From assembly GCA_001804205.1 (NCBI GenBank), contig MHFM01000010.1:11174-18486 (forward strand): DNA of 7,313 nucleotides, in the 5' to 3' direction. The notes beneath the pieces were generated by a model, which worked only from the letters and a program-made list of their open reading frames with translations, was not told the DNA's origin and ran no database searches. Of this stretch, positions 5,375-7,313 are shown piece by piece; within the stretch, counting starts at the first letter, position 1; the number at the start of each line of letters is the position of its first letter. Both the position numbers and the translations under genes were made by a program. This DNA comes from Omnitrophica bacterium RIFCSPLOWO2_01_FULL_45_10b (lineage in GTDB: Bacteria; Omnitrophota; Omnitrophia; Omnitrophales; Danuiimicrobiaceae).

Positions 5375-7313
5375 GCCGAGCCAACGGTTGTGAGCATTGA
5401 TCCAACCGGGGCATTGGTTCCGGTTGTTCCTGCAATACAAAACACAAATCAAGGTCAACAAGCCTCTTCACAAGAAATAAATCAAATCATTTTCCAGACT
5501 GGAACTGATTTTCTGGCTGACGATTCACCGCTCTCGCCAGCAGAAGAAAAAAGTTATGCAGTCGAGGCTTATGAAACTGCTCAGGAAGGCATGCATGAAC
5601 TTCAAGATAACATGCCGGTGGCTTATTTGGCGAAGACGCTTACGGTCTCCGATTTACGCGCATTAAGAGAATATGAAGATGAAATCGGTGTTTTGGTAGC
5701 GGGGGATATGATTGCTGTTTTTTCAACCGGCGATGAAGAGTTCATACGAAATTTAGGACCTGTCAAAGCGCTCACAGAAAGTTCTTCCGTCACCCTTTCG
5801 GCACATTTTCACCCAGAGGGCGGTCCGCCCAGCCAAACGGATCTTCATGACGGCGCCGGACTTCAATATGTAGTTAGTGCAACAGAATCTGGCGAAGAAG
5901 TGGTATGGGTTCATGACGGAGCCGCCATTCTTGGAACGATTACTTATGATGAATTTATTCAACGGGTCAATGACGCAAGATTGCAAAGCAATGCAGACCC
6001 AGTTGAAGTTCGAAGAATATTAAATGAATACATCGCCGCAATTGATCGATATCGTGAACAGAACAATGAAGTAATTGACGGGGCCATTGTTGTACCGCCT
6101 CTCCAATTTGCGGAAACTTCCGGCTCGACCCTTCCGACGCCGCCAGGGGTTAGAAATTTTGAAGCATTTCCTGCCGACCAGAACAATACTTTCACACCTA
6201 TCGCATTTGATGAAGTCCATTGGAATTATGATGTCGTGCGCGCTAATTCGTGGGCAGCGCTAAATCTCTTTTGGGATAACCCGGTAGATTTCACACCGTA
6301 TAACGGTTCCTTCTTAGTTGATCTTGCGCTTGATGCTATGGTGGGGACTTCTGAGGAAGTTCCTCTCATTATTGAACTGGTTGATTCAAGCGACATCAAG
6401 GTTCAATTTCTTATTCAAGACCTTGCCACTTTTTTTCAAACGTTCAGCCTTCCTTTAAATCATCCAAGCATTCCGGCTGCTTTCAAAATGGATGAGGTTA
6501 CCGCCGTCAATTTTATATTCGCTAAGGCCGGGCAGTATGGGATTGCAAATGAAGCAGATCAGTCAGGTATTTTAAAAGTTAAGTTAGATGGCCTACCATT
6601 TATTCCGCCCGCCGCCAATCAAGCTGAAGCTATTACCCAATTACCCAAAGTGCTTCCGGGCACTTTCTCATCTCAGGCCACCGTGACGAATGAAATCTTC
6701 TCAAGCACATTTATGAGGACGACCTACAATGGCAATGGAGCAGCCTCCTTTGGCGGAGTGGTCTATAGCTATCCAAGCTTGATCAATCTCCAAACATTAT
6801 TTCCAAATGGTATGGTCTTCCGGTTAGATAACTTCAATACCAGCGTGAGTGAGATCGGCCTTGAAATCAAAGATGATGCTGGCAATGTTTGGAAAGTTTC
6901 AGTGCTTGATGTGGATGCAGATGGTGAAAAATATAAGATTGATATTTCTGATATCCACGGAATTGACGTCATGACAGTCAAAGAGATCGTTTTCGTTTTC
7001 ACAGGAAGTGGTCAAAAAAGCCTAAGTATTGATTGGGGTAAATTTGAATTTACCCCCTCGATTCCGCCGGCCGCCAATCAAGCCTTGGCCATCACCCAGC
7101 TTCCGACCGTACTGCCGGGTGTGTTTTCATCCGCGGCCACCGTCACGAACGACATTTTCTCAAAGACCTTTATGCGGAATAACTATTCAGGCACCACCGC
7201 AGCCTCCTTCGGCGGAGCGGTCTATAGCTTTCCGGGCACGATTGACTTAGAAGCCTTATTCCCGAATGATCTCGTCTTCTCACTCGATAACTCAGGCTCC
7301 GTGGCGGCCTTTA
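5249..7313 (+). CDS. Large exported repeat protein, JAMM-like region, 3' end beyond window
   Basis: This frame is open from the GTG to the window edge: 688 complete codons without a stop. I do not recognise the protein as a named family. In order: a signal sequence (about 1-43) with basic residues, hydrophobic AIAFAVALFLVNF and LYAAEP near a likely cleavage point; a Q/N/S/P-rich linker (about 45-100); a mixed alpha/beta region (about 125-240) with Glu145 in EIGVLVAG and H186-F-H188-P...S195-x2-D198, resembling the JAMM/MPN metalloprotease pattern; a helical stretch with NEYIAAIDRYREQNN (259-273); a Pro/Thr-rich turn; a beta-rich region (303-451); and 153-residue repeats from 452. The beta regions have alternating hydrophobics and end in strands like KEIVFVF and LSIDWGKFEF, as in carbohydrate-binding-type jelly rolls. 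It has its own promoter and leader. A surface or secreted role is inferred; substrate and function are unknown. Confidence 0.88.
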   Translation, partial: MIKNRSQIFNRAIAFAVALFLVNFQIFQSFPPLNVLNSTLYAAEPTVVSIDPTGALVPVVPAIQNTNQGQQASSQEINQIIFQTGTDFLADDSPLSPAEEKSYAVEAYETAQEGMHELQDNMPVAYLAKTLTVSDLRALREYEDEIGVLVAGDMIAVFSTGDEEFIRNLGPVKALTESSSVTLSAHFHPEGGPPSQTDLHDGAGLQYVVSATESGEEVVWVHDGAAILGTITYDEFIQRVNDARLQSNADPVEVRRILNEYIAAIDRYREQNNEVIDGAIVVPPLQFAETSGSTLPTPPGVRNFEAFPADQNNTFTPIAFDEVHWNYDVVRANSWAALNLFWDNPVDFTPYNGSFLVDLALDAMVGTSEEVPLIIELVDSSDIKVQFLIQDLATFFQTFSLPLNHPSIPAAFKMDEVTAVNFIFAKAGQYGIANEADQSGILKVKLDGLPFIPPAANQAEAITQLPKVLPGTFSSQATVTNEIFSSTFMRTTYNGNGAASFGGVVYSYPSLINLQTLFPNGMVFRLDNFNTSVSEIGLEIKDDAGNVWKVSVLDVDADGEKYKIDISDIHGIDVMTVKEIVFVFTGSGQKSLSIDWGKFEFTPSIPPAANQALAITQLPTVLPGVFSSAATVTNDIFSKTFMRNNYSGTTAASFGGAVYSFPGTIDLEALFPNDLVFSLDNSGSVAAF
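5621..5968 (+). other. Putative JAMM/MPN-like domain in the exported protein
   Basis: Residues about 125-240 show a spaced set like the JAMM zinc site: Glu145 (EIGVLVAG), His186 and His188 in LSAHFHPEGGPPSQTD, Ser195 and Asp198. It is followed by strand-like LQYVVSA and EEVVWVHDG, as expected for the sheet that continues the fold. The gap from the second His to Ser is six residues, not the seven of the classic motif. That lowers confidence and leaves open an unrelated metal-binding fold or coincidence. Confidence 0.35.
6602..7060 (+). repeat. 153-residue tandem repeat, copy 1 (complete)
   Basis: The unit (residues 452-604) begins IPPAANQAEAITQLPKVLPG and ends WGKFEFTPS, immediately followed by copy 2. 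Its first half holds TFSSQATVTNEIFSSTFMR and ASFGGVVYSYP; the second half is a beta-rich module with EIGLEIKDDAGNVWKVSVLD, YKIDISDIHGIDV and KEIVFVFTGSG. The period is exactly 459 bp, so the reading frame is kept. Confidence 0.9.
7061..7313 (+). repeat. 153-residue tandem repeat, copy 2 (cut by window end)
   Basis: Residues 605-688 align without gaps to copy 1; 56 of the first 77 residues are identical. The conservation is also at DNA level: 7199-7229 matches 6740-6770 at 29 of 31 bases. Copy 2 uses more G/C-ending codons (GCC, ATC, ACC) than copy 1. The remaining 69 or so residues of the unit lie beyond the window. Confidence 0.9.

Noticed and set aside
5753..6220. Reverse-strand open frames of 66-78 codons under the exported-protein gene
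   Set aside because: They overlap a long + strand frame with a ribosome site, signal sequence and repeats, and their translations show no recognisable motif.
6209..6220. GATGAAGTCCAT also found at 189-200, a possible dispersed repeat
   Set aside because: Only 12 bases match, the flanks differ and both sites are coding; chance is the simpler explanation.
7029..7250. A + strand frame of 73 codons with Pro/Arg-rich product
   Set aside because: It is an out-of-frame reading of the tandem repeat; the composition comes from the GC-rich repeat codons.

Overview
The window reads as a bacterial chromosome segment of moderate, slightly AT-leaning composition, with every supported gene on the + strand. 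It has two parts. The first (1-5093) is a compact housekeeping run: the 3' end of folK (folate), panC and panD (pantothenate/CoA), an L-aspartate dehydrogenase (nadX-like), and uvrA (nucleotide excision repair). folK and panC overlap by 14 nt, panD and nadX are 11 nt apart, and the other gaps are 55 and 38 nt, so they could form one or two transcription units. The second part (5094-7313) is a separate unit: a weak terminator after uvrA, a near-consensus sigma70-type promoter, a leader of about 90 nt holding a 10-bp inverted repeat, and a GTG-started reading frame that is still open at the window end (at least 688 codons).

Functionally, PanD makes beta-alanine from L-aspartate and PanC joins beta-alanine to pantoate. 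The neighbouring NAD(P)-dependent aspartate dehydrogenase could either make aspartate from oxaloacetate and ammonia, feeding PanD, or oxidise aspartate to iminoaspartate for NAD synthesis. No panB, nadA or nadC is visible. FolK belongs to folate synthesis, and PanB (not seen) uses a folate one-carbon donor, so the cluster is coherent around cofactor supply. UvrA looks complete.

The open frame from 5249 is the most unusual content. It encodes an apparently exported protein with a long signal sequence, a linker, a region with a JAMM-like E...HxHP...SxxD pattern, a beta-rich region, and then an exact 459-bp (153-residue) tandem repeat. The second copy is cut by the window edge, and a diverged earlier copy seems to precede the first. 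Nothing in the visible part suggests the gene is about to end, so it may be a very large surface or secreted protein.

Taxonomy cannot be fixed from this window. Free-living bacterial biosynthesis genes beside a long exported repeat protein would fit uncultured lineages such as Omnitrophota or other PVC-related groups, but this is a low-confidence guess. No tRNA, rRNA, CRISPR array, transposase or phage gene was seen.
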